IMG/VR virus record: IMGVR_UViG_3300042558_000068
Span: 1 to 32,988 of that record
Source: a virus
Reading direction: 5' to 3' (one strand)
DNA: 32,988 nt
Part shown: positions 1 to 6,576 of the stretch, one piece after another
Numbering within the stretch: the first letter of the stretch is position 1
Layout of the letters: each line of letters begins with the position of its first letter
Made by a program: the position numbers and the translations under genes
Notes under the pieces: generated by a model
Database searches by the model: none
What the model was told of the DNA's origin: nothing
What the model saw: the letters and a program-made list of their open reading frames with translations, nothing else

Positions 1-127
1 GCAATAAAGGTGGTCTTTTTTTGACTATTCCTTTTGTAGGACTTGAACAAAAAGCGACACAATTAACAAATGGCGGAATGACAGACGCATACTTAAAGTA
101 CGGAACATATGTTAAAAGTTTTACAAC
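1..127. repeat. Terminal direct repeat, left copy
   Basis: These 127 bases are identical to the last 127 bases of the window. The repeat lies inside a coding gene that reads through the junction without a frame break. It therefore marks a circular or circularly permuted molecule rather than a functional long terminal repeat. A length of exactly 127 is also the usual largest k-mer of common short-read assemblers, which fits an assembly overlap. Confidence 0.95.
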
Positions 128-251
128 TGTTATGATGCAACCAAGTAGCGTTTTTGTAGCTATGATGGGCTTCACAAAAAACAGACTACATCATAGAGTA
201 ATACAAAGAAATACAGTCCCAATGATTGTAAAAGAAATGTATAAAAAATAA
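1..251 (+). CDS. TET-associated-type glycosyltransferase, C-terminal part (gene crosses the window ends)
   Basis: This is the C-terminal part of the gene that starts at 32258; the two pieces join in frame across the circular junction to give a protein of about 284 residues. The first complete codon here starts at base 3 and the stop is TAA at 249-251. The segment holds the end of the GT-A-like fold, including the stretch GGMTDAYLKYGTYVKSF and a basic tail (RLHHRVIQRNTVP), both of the kind seen in phage TET-associated glycosyltransferases. A TTG at base 21 could be mistaken for a start, but the upstream coding sequence makes that unnecessary. See the entry at 32258 for the function. Confidence 0.75.
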   Translation, partial: NKGGLFLTIPFVGLEQKATQLTNGGMTDAYLKYGTYVKSFTTVMMQPSSVFVAMMGFTKNRLHHRVIQRNTVPMIVKEMYKK

Positions 252-255
252 TTTT

Positions 256-285
256 TTTAATATCAGTTTATTTAGTATAGTTTTG
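256..285 (+). promoter_or_regulatory. Bacteroidetes-type promoter upstream of the VRR-NUC gene
   Basis: TAGTTTTG at 278-285 matches the -7 consensus TAnnTTTG. A weak -33 element (TTTA, 256-259) lies 18 bases upstream. The ATG at 290 begins only five bases after the -7 element, so transcription would start at or next to the start codon. Confidence 0.45.
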
Positions 286-289
286 TAAT

Positions 290-595
290 ATGACCGCAAA
301 CGAATTAACGAAAGAAGCAATACAGACACTCAATAAAAACGGGTGTTTTGTCTGGCGCAATAACAATCTTGCAGTTAGAGGTCGCACATTTATAGGCTTA
401 AAAGGAGTACCTGATGTTGTAGGGTTTCACACAAAAAGCGGGGTAGCGGTATACTGCGAAACAAAAGCGATAGGTGATAAACTAAGCAGCTATCAAATTG
501 CATTCTTAAACTTAGCAAAGACATCAAACTGCTTCTGCTATATAGCAACAGAAGAAAATGGCAAACTAACCCTAAAAGAATATGAACAAGAATAG
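290..595 (+). CDS. VRR-NUC domain nuclease
   Basis: A 101-residue stand-alone VRR-NUC protein of the PD-(D/E)XK nuclease superfamily. Visible motifs are GVPDVVGF with the metal-binding Asp at about residue 42, CETKA giving the E-x-K pair (Glu57, Lys59), and the downstream LSSYQ with Gln69. Phage members of this family are small single-domain enzymes thought to cut branched DNA or act as repair or replication nucleases; the substrate here is an inference. It is the first gene after a promoter and overlaps the next gene by 14 bases, so the two are probably translationally coupled. The length is normal for the phage subfamily and all key residues are present. Confidence 0.85.
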   Translation: MTANELTKEAIQTLNKNGCFVWRNNNLAVRGRTFIGLKGVPDVVGFHTKSGVAVYCETKAIGDKLSSYQIAFLNLAKTSNCFCYIATEENGKLTLKEYEQE

Positions 596-1058
596 TATCA
601 TACTTGAACTTTGGGAAAGTCGAGAATTAAAGGAAGCAATAGACAAGATGCAACCTGAAGACTTGCGAGAAGATTTAAGAAGTGAGCTATTTAAAGTTCT
701 ATGTGAAATGGACGAAGAACGCATAATAGATATGCGCACACGCAACGTGTTAAAGTTTTACTTGGTTCGTACTATGATTAATATGATGCAAAGTAATACA
801 AGCCAATTTTATAGAACATATCGAAAGCCTTTAGAAGTAGAATTGATAGTACACGATAGAGATGAAGATTTACTAAAGAAAGTAGAAGACGAACTATCTA
901 AGATGCACTGGTACAAAGCAGAACTATTAAGAGTCTATGCTATAAAGCACAACTGCAACGCTAAAGAACTTAGCAGGGTTACAGGTATACCTTATATGTC
1001 AATACATAGGGAACTTAAGCTAACTAAACGTGAACTAAAAAAACAATTACGCAAATGA
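582..1058 (+). CDS. Sigma-factor-like helix-turn-helix protein
   Basis: A 158-residue, charged, mostly helical protein. Residues about 125-158 form a clear helix-turn-helix: CNAKELSRVTGIPYMSIHRE followed by a basic helix, as in region 4 of sigma-70-type proteins. The N-terminal half (DLREDLRSELFKVLCEM, then VLKFYLVRTMINMM) resembles the region-2-like helices of small Bacteroidetes phage proteins often annotated as RNA polymerase sigma factors. If that is right, it would direct host polymerase to phage promoters. A plain HTH regulator is the alternative, because I cannot recognise a canonical region 2.4. It overlaps the genes on both sides (14 and 4 bases), so it belongs to the early accessory operon. 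Confidence 0.6.
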   Translation: MNKNSIILELWESRELKEAIDKMQPEDLREDLRSELFKVLCEMDEERIIDMRTRNVLKFYLVRTMINMMQSNTSQFYRTYRKPLEVELIVHDRDEDLLKKVEDELSKMHWYKAELLRVYAIKHNCNAKELSRVTGIPYMSIHRELKLTKRELKKQLRK

Positions 1059-1288
1059 TAATTATATCAGCGATATGCTTTGCAATATTCTTTGTAGAGA
1101 TACACCAATTTCATAGAAAATGGAAATTAGATTACAAGCCTTTTAGTTGCACAAGTTGTTTAGCAGCTTGGAGTGGATTGGCTTTATATTTACTACCTGC
1201 AATATGTACCGATGTTATTGCGTTTGTATTTATACCAGGAGTGTTAGCACCTTTACTTTCAAAAATAATGTGGAACTTATGGAAATAG
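1055..1288 (+). CDS. Small membrane protein with CxxC motif (DUF1360-like)
   Basis: A 77-residue protein with two or three hydrophobic segments: residues 1-16, about 37-50 and about 52-68. Between the first and second lies KPFSCTSCLAAWSG, a CxxC-x3-W pattern like that of DUF1360-type membrane proteins found in bacteria and phages. The cysteines may bind a metal or form a disulfide; the function is unknown. The start overlaps the upstream stop (ATGA), indicating coupling. The end overlaps the start of the next small gene by 10 bases. Confidence 0.6.
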   Translation: MIIISAICFAIFFVEIHQFHRKWKLDYKPFSCTSCLAAWSGLALYLLPAICTDVIAFVFIPGVLAPLLSKIMWNLWK

Positions 1289-1524
1289 AACATAGAAAGT
1301 TTTTAGACGAACACGTTAGTAATTGGCATACAGTACAAAATGGATATGTGCGAAACATTGACTTAGACATATTAAAAATGTACGAACATATTTATCGCAA
1401 ATATATGAGTGCAGATTTTATCTTAACAGTATGGTGTGGTAACTGTATCTTTGATATGATTAAACGCTTATATACTTGGTACGAAGAACAACCTAAACCT
1501 AAAAATAAAAAAAAGAATGGCTAA
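1279..1524 (+). CDS. Small conserved-type protein with WCGNC motif
   Basis: I place the start at the ATG at 1279, giving 81 residues. The frame is open further upstream, but that part is only the shadow of the membrane protein gene. The protein is helical, with a central motif ILTVWCGNCIFDMIKRLY, and ends in a lysine-rich tail (KPKNKKKNG). Short proteins of this pattern (W-C-x2-C followed by a Met/Leu-Tyr-rich helix) are familiar in Bacteroidetes phages, but I know of no function. The CxxC could bind zinc. It overlaps the genes on both sides by 8-10 bases. Confidence 0.55.
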   Translation: MEIEHRKFLDEHVSNWHTVQNGYVRNIDLDILKMYEHIYRKYMSADFILTVWCGNCIFDMIKRLYTWYEEQPKPKNKKKNG

Positions 1525-1996
1525 CTTTATTCACCCTACCGCTATCATTGGCGATAACGTAATTATCGGAGATGGCAACTATATTGGTGCTTATTGTATT
1601 ATAGGCGAGAAAGCAGAACATAAGAAGTTTTGGCAAAAAGAAAAAGGCAAAGTTTACATTGGCGATAATAATGTTATCACAGGACTTGTAACAATAGACG
1701 CAGGTACTGAGATAGACACTTTTATTGGCAATAATTGTTTTATAATGAAACACGCACACATAGGACACGATTGTAATATTTTAGATAATGTAACAATAAG
1801 CTGCGGAGCTAAAATAGGTGGACACTCAATTATAGAAGAAGGAAGCAATATAGGACTTAACGCAGTATTACATCAGTTTGCACACGTTGGCGAAAATTGT
1901 ATGATTGGAGCAAGTGCATTCTTAAAAGGCGAAGCAAAAGCAAATACTAAATACGCAGGAGTTCCTGCACGAGAAATTGGCTCAAATATAAGATAA
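1517..1996 (+). CDS. LpxA-like left-handed beta-helix acyltransferase
   Basis: The 159-residue protein is built almost wholly of hexapeptide repeats ([I/V]-G-x-x-x-x), which fold as a left-handed beta-helix. It closely follows the LpxA branch rather than general sugar acetyltransferases. HAHIGHDC supplies His81 and His84, matching E. coli LpxA His122 and catalytic His125; GGHS gives His103 (His144); VLHQF gives His119 (His160). LpxA itself moves a hydroxyacyl chain from ACP to UDP-GlcNAc in lipid A synthesis. This version stops after the helix with AGVPAREIG and lacks the roughly 70-residue C-terminal helical domain of LpxA, so the substrate is open. Its TAA and the ATG of the next glycosyltransferase overlap by one base (TAATG), so the two are probably coupled. 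A sugar N- or O-acyltransferase acting on a glycan is the most likely role. Confidence 0.8.
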   Translation: MANFIHPTAIIGDNVIIGDGNYIGAYCIIGEKAEHKKFWQKEKGKVYIGDNNVITGLVTIDAGTEIDTFIGNNCFIMKHAHIGHDCNILDNVTISCGAKIGGHSIIEEGSNIGLNAVLHQFAHVGENCMIGASAFLKGEAKANTKYAGVPAREIGSNIR

Positions 1997-2583
1997 TGAA
2001 TGCAATAGTATACTTAAATTATAAAGATAAGAACATCAATACATTGTTTGAGAATATCAAAAATGCAGGTAAGCATATTGATATAGTTACTATCATTAAT
2101 GAAGAAGGTATAGCATTTGCAACTAATAAAGGCTTAAGGAATTTAAATTTTGATAATATAGATTATGTAACTATTATGGGTAACGATATATTAGAACCTG
2201 ATAATTGGTTGCAAATAAGAAATGACTTTTTACAAGACAAAACTATTGGTATTTGTTCTATTCCTTTACATAGTACAAGTAATGACACAGCTGATTTAAT
2301 TGGCAACTTTACTATCACAAAAGAAACTATAAAAAGAGTTGGTGCATTCAATCAAGAACTTGACCCTTACGGAGCAATAGATTTAGATTATTGTACGAGA
2401 TGCAGGGCAGCAGGTTTGCATACGAAATTCATTAAAGAATATACCGCTAATCATATTGAGCAAAATAGTATTGATGCTTATGGTTACAATAAAAATGAAT
2501 TAGTACAAAAGACCTGGAGTTTGCATAGTAATAATGTATCTGGTTATACAAATGGAAATAAAACTTATTATATAAACTTATGA
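1996..2583 (+). CDS. GT-A fold glycosyltransferase (GT2-like)
   Basis: A compact 195-residue glycosyltransferase. An N-terminal Rossmann-like strand (MNAIVYLNYKD) is followed by INEEGIAFATNKGL, typical of GT2 nucleotide-sugar binding. YVTIMGNDILEPDNWL occupies the place of the DxD metal site, with only the second acidic residue kept (GND). GNFTITKETIKRVGAFNQEL and DPYGAIDLDYCTR form the usual acceptor-side and catalytic region. No membrane segment is present, so it should be soluble. Start and stop overlap both neighbours (1 and 4 bases), placing it in a coupled cassette with an LpxA-like acyltransferase and a GT-B enzyme. The target could be a virion protein, DNA or a host glycan; the sequence does not decide. 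Confidence 0.75.
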   Translation: MNAIVYLNYKDKNINTLFENIKNAGKHIDIVTIINEEGIAFATNKGLRNLNFDNIDYVTIMGNDILEPDNWLQIRNDFLQDKTIGICSIPLHSTSNDTADLIGNFTITKETIKRVGAFNQELDPYGAIDLDYCTRCRAAGLHTKFIKEYTANHIEQNSIDAYGYNKNELVQKTWSLHSNNVSGYTNGNKTYYINL

Positions 2584-3575
2584 AAATACTTTGTATAACT
2601 TCAGCAAATAGTGGAGTTGGTTATCATAGAATTATGATGCCTATCGTTAATATGGAAAAAGAGTACGCACTTATTACAGACGTTCTTAATGACGAACTAT
2701 TAGAGCAAGGTTGGGATATTGTGCTTATGAATAGAATGCTAAACGAGATAGATGCAAAGCAAATGGACACTTGGCGAACTAAGTACGGTTTTAAATTAGT
2801 AGTCGATAACGATGACTACTGGCATTTGAGCGAAAGCCATTTGTTATATTCAAGATATAAGTTTAATAACATACCTAAACTAATTACCGATTACTTAGAA
2901 GTTGCAGACCTTTGCACTTGCACACACGAAAGGTTGGCAGACGAAATAAACTTATTCAATAAAAACGTTCACATCTTACCAAACGCATTACCATACGGAA
3001 AAGAACAGTTTGAAGATAACAAGACAGAAGATTACAAAGTAAGATTGTTCTGGAGCGGTAGCGGAACGCACGAAAGGGACTTGGAGCTACTAAGACAGCC
3101 TTTTAAACGTCTGCAAGGTATGAACATAAGAACAGTTATAGCGGGCTACAATGACGGAGAGAAACCTATATGGGATAAAATGATAGACTCTTTTACTTGC
3201 GGTCTAAAGCTTAATCCTACAATCTACAATTATGCAAGAATTACTGAATATATGGGTGCTTACACAGATAGTGATATTTCTATTATCCCGCTCGTAGATA
3301 ACAAGTTCAATGCTATGAAGTCAAATCTTAAAGTATTAGAAACGGCTGCTAAAAAGAACCCTGCTATTGTTAGCTATGTCAATCCTTACTTAGATATGCC
3401 CGTGCATTACGTTAAAAGTCAAAAGGATTGGTATAAACATATAAGAGATTTAGTAAGCGATGCAGATATGAGAAATGAAAGCGGACAGAAACTATTTGAC
3501 TTCTGCAAAAAGAAGTATAACTTTGACGAGATAAATTTAGACAGAAAGTATATTTATAGTAAACTATGCCAGTAA
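2580..3575 (+). CDS. GT-B fold glycosyltransferase (GT4-like)
   Basis: The 331-residue protein has the two-lobed layout of GT-B enzymes. The N-terminal lobe begins MKILCITSANSGVGYHRI, with the Gly-rich donor or acceptor loop, and continues through VVDNDDYWHL. The C-terminal lobe has LFWSGSGTHERDLELL, a common nucleotide-sugar loop, and NAMKSNLKVLETAAKKNP, which matches the conserved E-containing helix where GT4 enzymes hold the donor. No transmembrane helix or signal peptide is seen. It overlaps the GT-A gene by 4 bases (ATGA) and the next gene by 10. It most likely adds a second sugar after the upstream enzyme, which is an inference from the gene order. Confidence 0.75.
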   Translation: MKILCITSANSGVGYHRIMMPIVNMEKEYALITDVLNDELLEQGWDIVLMNRMLNEIDAKQMDTWRTKYGFKLVVDNDDYWHLSESHLLYSRYKFNNIPKLITDYLEVADLCTCTHERLADEINLFNKNVHILPNALPYGKEQFEDNKTEDYKVRLFWSGSGTHERDLELLRQPFKRLQGMNIRTVIAGYNDGEKPIWDKMIDSFTCGLKLNPTIYNYARITEYMGAYTDSDISIIPLVDNKFNAMKSNLKVLETAAKKNPAIVSYVNPYLDMPVHYVKSQKDWYKHIRDLVSDADMRNESGQKLFDFCKKKYNFDEINLDRKYIYSKLCQ

Positions 3576-3988
3576 TAAAATGCTCAAACGGGAAATGGCG
3601 TATCGGTAATGGCGATTGCGTATATGATACACAAGAAAAAGCGACTAAAGTATGGCAGGCTATTCTTGCAGGTGGGAAGTTCGCAGAAAGTTATACAGAC
3701 TATCCTGAGTCAGCTACTAACAACGCAAAGAGGGCAATAGAATGGGCTGACAAAAACGGTTGGGGTTCTTGCGGTGAAGCAACAGGTAAAGCAAGAGCAA
3801 GACAGTTGGCAAATCGTGAGCCGATTAGTAGAGATACGATAGCTCGTATGGCTTCGTTTAAAAGACATCAGCAACACAAAGACGTTCCTTATAGTGAAGG
3901 TTGTGGTGGGTTAATGTGGGACGCATGGGGTGGGACATCAGGTGTCGAATGGGCGATTAATAAACTAAAAGAAATAGACAATAAATAA
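3566..3988 (+). CDS. Phage protein with a domain often fused to head maturation proteases
   Basis: A 140-residue protein with two parts. Residues 1-36 (KCSNGKWRIGNGDCVYDTQE) form a small Gly/Cys-rich motif that recurs at the ends of phage proteins. Residues about 47-138 contain NNAKRAIEWADKNGWG, GKARARQLANREPISRDTIA, MASFKRHQQHKDVPY and CGGLMWDAWGG. I recognise this second part as a domain commonly attached to the C-terminus of phage prohead proteases. Here it is a separate gene about 10 kb from the protease at 14508. The function is unknown; the basic Arg/His-rich core suggests nucleic acid or capsid contact. It overlaps the upstream glycosyltransferase gene by 10 bases. Confidence 0.6.
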   Translation: MPVIKCSNGKWRIGNGDCVYDTQEKATKVWQAILAGGKFAESYTDYPESATNNAKRAIEWADKNGWGSCGEATGKARARQLANREPISRDTIARMASFKRHQQHKDVPYSEGCGGLMWDAWGGTSGVEWAINKLKEIDNK

Positions 3989-3990
3989 TT

Positions 3991-4048
3991 TGCATAGTTA
4001 AATTTTTTAATTATTAATCAACGGAAAATTTAATGGGGAAACTATGCA
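3991..4048 (+). promoter_or_regulatory. Long imperfect hairpin enclosing the HNH start codon
   Basis: TGCATAGTT (3991-3999) pairs with AACTATGCA (4040-4048), and the adjoining TTAAATTTT (3998-4006) pairs with AAAATTTAA (4025-4033). Both pairings extend one stem, with an unpaired G-rich bulge around 4034-4039. The start codon at 4044-4046 lies inside the 3' arm, so folding of the mRNA would hide it. I infer a translational control element; a DNA-binding palindrome is the alternative. Confidence 0.5.
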
Positions 4049-4298
4049 GAAACACACACAAATATATTTGCAGGGAATGGGGTATAAAACAACTGACTTC
4101 GTTCCCTGTGAAGTGTGTGGCGCAAAAGCGGTAGATATACATCATATTGAAGCAAGAGGAATGGGTGGGAGTAAAAGAGCAGATGTAATAGACAATTTAA
4201 TGGGCCTTTGTAGAAAGTGTCATATAGAATACGGAGATAAAAAACAATATAAAGAGTTTTTAAAAGACATACACGCAAAGAATTATGGCAAAGGGTAA
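4044..4298 (+). CDS. HNH endonuclease-like zinc protein
   Basis: The 84-residue protein has the small phage HNH layout: CEVC at residues 22-25, IHHIEARG with the His pair at 33-34, N51 in DNLMGLC, and LCRKCH with Cys56, Cys59 and His60. The four cysteines would hold one structural zinc, and His34, Asn51 and His60 the catalytic metal. Such proteins often lie next to terminase genes and in some phages assist packaging by cutting DNA; that role is plausible here because terminase genes begin 700 bases downstream. The start codon lies within a long hairpin arm, suggesting controlled translation. It overlaps the next small gene by 14 bases. Confidence 0.8.
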   Translation: MQKHTQIYLQGMGYKTTDFVPCEVCGAKAVDIHHIEARGMGGSKRADVIDNLMGLCRKCHIEYGDKKQYKEFLKDIHAKNYGKG

Positions 4299-4407
4299 CG
4301 AAAATAAAAACAAAATTAGCTTTGGCAAACGCAAAAGAGGTTCTGCAAAGAAGTCTTTTAACAAGCACACGCCAAGAGAAAAAGCTTATAGAGGTCAAGG
4401 CAGATGA
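4285..4407 (+). CDS. Very basic 40-residue phage protein
   Basis: This short gene starts at an ATG inside the end of the HNH gene and encodes 40 residues rich in Lys, Arg and Gly, including KISFGKRKRGSAKKSFNKH and the ending KAYRGQGR. The FGKRKRG / KSFNKH / YRGQGR pattern recurs in small proteins of Bacteroidetes phages, which supports a real gene. The composition suggests binding to nucleic acid, but no function is known to me. Its TGA overlaps the next ATG (ATGA). Confidence 0.6.
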   Translation: MAKGNENKNKISFGKRKRGSAKKSFNKHTPREKAYRGQGR

Positions 4408-4625
4408 GAAAGTTAAACGCTATATGGCTACTCTTGACACATAAGGCTTACTTCTTAGCAGTATGTAAGACAGGTAGAAACGGTGACGATATGACCACGA
4501 TAGGACACTACACCTATGCAATGGCAGAAACACTAATTAACAAACATATAGCTGACGTAGACACTTATTTAGACCAAGAAGACGCATTAGACGAAGCTAA
4601 CGACATAATTAACGGAATACTATGA
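4404..4625 (+). CDS. Small hypothetical protein upstream of terminase
   Basis: A 73-residue protein with a short hydrophobic N-terminus (NAIWLLLTHKAYFLAVC) and an acidic helical second half (DVDTYLDQEDALDEANDIIN). I do not recognise the family. The first segment is too interrupted for a confident membrane helix and is more likely the core strand of a small soluble fold. The gene is coupled on both sides by ATGA overlaps, which supports it being translated as part of the packaging operon. Confidence 0.55.
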   Translation: MRKLNAIWLLLTHKAYFLAVCKTGRNGDDMTTIGHYTYAMAETLINKHIADVDTYLDQEDALDEANDIINGIL

Positions 4626-4975
4626 TATTATTATCAAGTCAAATAGAAAGCATAGCATCACGCAAAGACAAGACAATTAAGCTTACAATAGCAACACAAG
4701 AACTAAGCCCTAAAGACGCAGCTTCTTTGTTTCAGCTTAACCAACAGTTCTGCTACTTAGCAATCAAAGAAGAACCTTTTAGCAAAGAAGAAAAAGACGT
4801 AGTAGAAAACTTAAAAGCAGACGTAGACACATTCAAGACACCAAGTCAAAGACTACGAGGCATCTTATACAGAACATACGAACAAGACAATGAAGGGTAC
4901 AAAGATTTTAACACATATTACTTATCTGTAATGGATAGGATATGTCAGCACTATAAAACAAAAATAGATGGGTAG
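4622..4975 (+). CDS. Conserved-type phage protein preceding the small terminase
   Basis: A 117-residue soluble, helical protein. The segment KTPSQRLRGILYRTYEQ followed by DFNTYYLSVMDRICQHYKT is the kind of C-terminal signature seen in Bacteroidetes phage proteins encoded just before the small terminase subunit. The function is unknown. The position and the consistent 4- and 8-base overlaps with neighbours suggest a role linked to packaging or its regulation. There is no membrane segment, cysteine motif or obvious enzyme signature. Confidence 0.6.
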   Translation: MILLSSQIESIASRKDKTIKLTIATQELSPKDAASLFQLNQQFCYLAIKEEPFSKEEKDVVENLKADVDTFKTPSQRLRGILYRTYEQDNEGYKDFNTYYLSVMDRICQHYKTKIDG

Positions 4976-5378
4976 GCATAAAGCAATAGAAACACCTGAA
5001 TTGATGCTTCAATACTTTACTGAGTATTGCGAGTATTGTAAAAGCAATCCTATTAAAGTACACGACTTTGTAGGTAAAGATGGTGACGAAGTTTACAGAC
5101 TTAGAGAAAGACCTTTGACGATTGAAGGTTTTGAAAACTACTGTTACAATCAAGGGGTTATAGGAGATTTAAGCCATTACTTTGCTAATACAAATAATGC
5201 TTACGAAGAATTTTTAACTATCTGTTCGCGTATTAGGAAAACAATTAGACAAGACCAAATCGAAGGGGGAATGGCAGGGGTTTACAATCCAAGCATAACG
5301 CAGCGATTGAATAGCTTAGTAGAGAAGTCAGAAAACAAACACGAAGTAAGTGAGATTAAAATAACTTACGATAGATAA
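4968..5378 (+). CDS. terS: Terminase small subunit (phage DNA-packaging protein)
   Basis: The 136-residue protein resembles the gp3-type packaging proteins. A helical N-terminal DNA-recognition region contains TPELMLQYFTEYCEYCK and PLTIEGFENYCYNQGV. It is followed by the conserved core EEFLTICSRIRKTIRQDQIE and GGMAGVYNPSITQRLNSLVE. It should recognise the phage DNA and load the large subunit for headful-type packaging. The stop overlaps the ATG of the large subunit by one base (TAATG), the classic terS-terL arrangement. Confidence 0.85.
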   Translation: MGRHKAIETPELMLQYFTEYCEYCKSNPIKVHDFVGKDGDEVYRLRERPLTIEGFENYCYNQGVIGDLSHYFANTNNAYEEFLTICSRIRKTIRQDQIEGGMAGVYNPSITQRLNSLVEKSENKHEVSEIKITYDR

Positions 5379-6544
5379 TGCAAACAGTAGGCTTGAAATT
5401 ACATAATCCACACCCTGCTCAGAAGCAAGTACTTGATTGCGACAGTAGATTTATTGTAATGATGGCAGGTCGTAGATTTGGCAAGTCTTTGATTAGTCAA
5501 ACTATTAGCATAGAAACTGCGGTAAATAAAAAGCGTGTAGCTTACATAACACCGACTTATCAGTTAGGCAAGATATTCTTTAAAGAGATAGTAGATTTAT
5601 TACCATTTGAGATATACTCTAAGAACGAAAGCGATTTAGTTATCACATTCATAACGGGCGGGAGTATACGTTTCTTCACAGGCGAAAGGTTAGACAATCT
5701 GCGTGGTCTGAAGTTTCACTTAGCAGTAATAGACGAAGCTTCTTTTATACCTAACTTAGAAGACGGGTGGCTAAACTCAATAAGACCTACCTTAACTGAC
5801 TACAAGGGTAAAGCTATATTCTTAAGCACTCCTAAAGGTAAAAACTACTTCTTTAGTTTGTTTAGCAAAGCAGAACCCGATTGGCAAAGCTTTAAGTTTA
5901 CTACATACGATAATCCTTATATTGACTCTAATGAGATAGATGACGCTCGTAAGCAACTGCCTGAAGTTGTATTCGAGCAAGAGTATATGGCAAACCCTGC
6001 CGAAAACGCAGCAAACCCATTCGGGAGTCAGCACATTCGAAAGTGTATACACCCTGTTACGACTATGCCTGTCGTAGCATACGGGATTGACTTAGCGAAG
6101 TCTGTCGATTGGACTGTTATCGTAGGCTTAGACGAAGACGGTAATGTAGCTTATTTTGACCGCTTTCAAATGGATTGGCATAATACTAAGCAAAACATAC
6201 TTAGACTGTCTAAATGCCCTATCTTAGTCGATTCCACAGGGGTTGGCGACCCGATACTCGAAGACTTACAAAGAGAAGGGGTAATGATACAAGGCTTAAA
6301 GTTCACAAGTTCAAGTAAGCAGCAGCTAATGGAAGGCTTACAAGCTGCCATACATCAAGGTAAGATAGGCTATCCTGAGGGTATAATCAGCCAAGAGTTA
6401 GAAGTATTTGAATATATGTACACGGCAACGGGGGTAAAGTACTCCGCACCTTCAGGCTTTCACGATGACGCCGTAATGAGTTTAGCTCTTGCTTGGCAGA
6501 ACTTCAACTTAAAGCGTGGTACAGGAAGATACGCTTTCCTATAA
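5378..6544 (+). CDS. terL: Terminase large subunit (ATPase and nuclease)
   Basis: A 388-residue packaging motor. The ATPase half has a Walker A motif AGRRFGKS (residues about 30-37), Walker B VIDEAS with Asp119 and Glu120, and the coupling motif FLSTPKGKN. The RNase H-like nuclease half has GIDLAKSVDWTVIVGLD (first Asp), LVDSTGVGD (second acidic site) and FHDDAVMSLALAW (third acidic site). It is on the short side for the family but complete in motifs. It cuts concatemeric DNA and pumps it into the prohead through the portal encoded at 17734. The gene is followed directly by the 6545-6686 control region. Confidence 0.95.
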   Translation: MQTVGLKLHNPHPAQKQVLDCDSRFIVMMAGRRFGKSLISQTISIETAVNKKRVAYITPTYQLGKIFFKEIVDLLPFEIYSKNESDLVITFITGGSIRFFTGERLDNLRGLKFHLAVIDEASFIPNLEDGWLNSIRPTLTDYKGKAIFLSTPKGKNYFFSLFSKAEPDWQSFKFTTYDNPYIDSNEIDDARKQLPEVVFEQEYMANPAENAANPFGSQHIRKCIHPVTTMPVVAYGIDLAKSVDWTVIVGLDEDGNVAYFDRFQMDWHNTKQNILRLSKCPILVDSTGVGDPILEDLQREGVMIQGLKFTSSSKQQLMEGLQAAIHQGKIGYPEGIISQELEVFEYMYTATGVKYSAPSGFHDDAVMSLALAWQNFNLKRGTGRYAFL

Positions 6545-6545
6545 T

Positions 6546-6560
6546 TGCAACAATGTTGCA
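6546..6560. promoter_or_regulatory. 15-bp palindrome TGCAACAATGTTGCA, copy 1
   Basis: Perfect dyad TGCAAC-AAT-GTTGCA. The identical 15 bases occur at 28405-28419, and both copies lie upstream of a promoter in the two main control regions. A regulator-binding site shared by the two operons is the simplest reading. Confidence 0.6.
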
Positions 6561-6576
6561 TTTCTTATTTAATTCG

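Noticed and set aside
4033-4134. Short open frame starting at ATG 4033 before the HNH start
   Set aside because: 33 codons, overlapping the HNH frame, no recognisable features; the hairpin interpretation explains the region better.
4042-4398. Open frame on the minus strand opposite the HNH gene
   Set aside because: Opposite to well supported overlapping genes (HNH motifs and the 40-residue basic protein); composition reads as a shadow.
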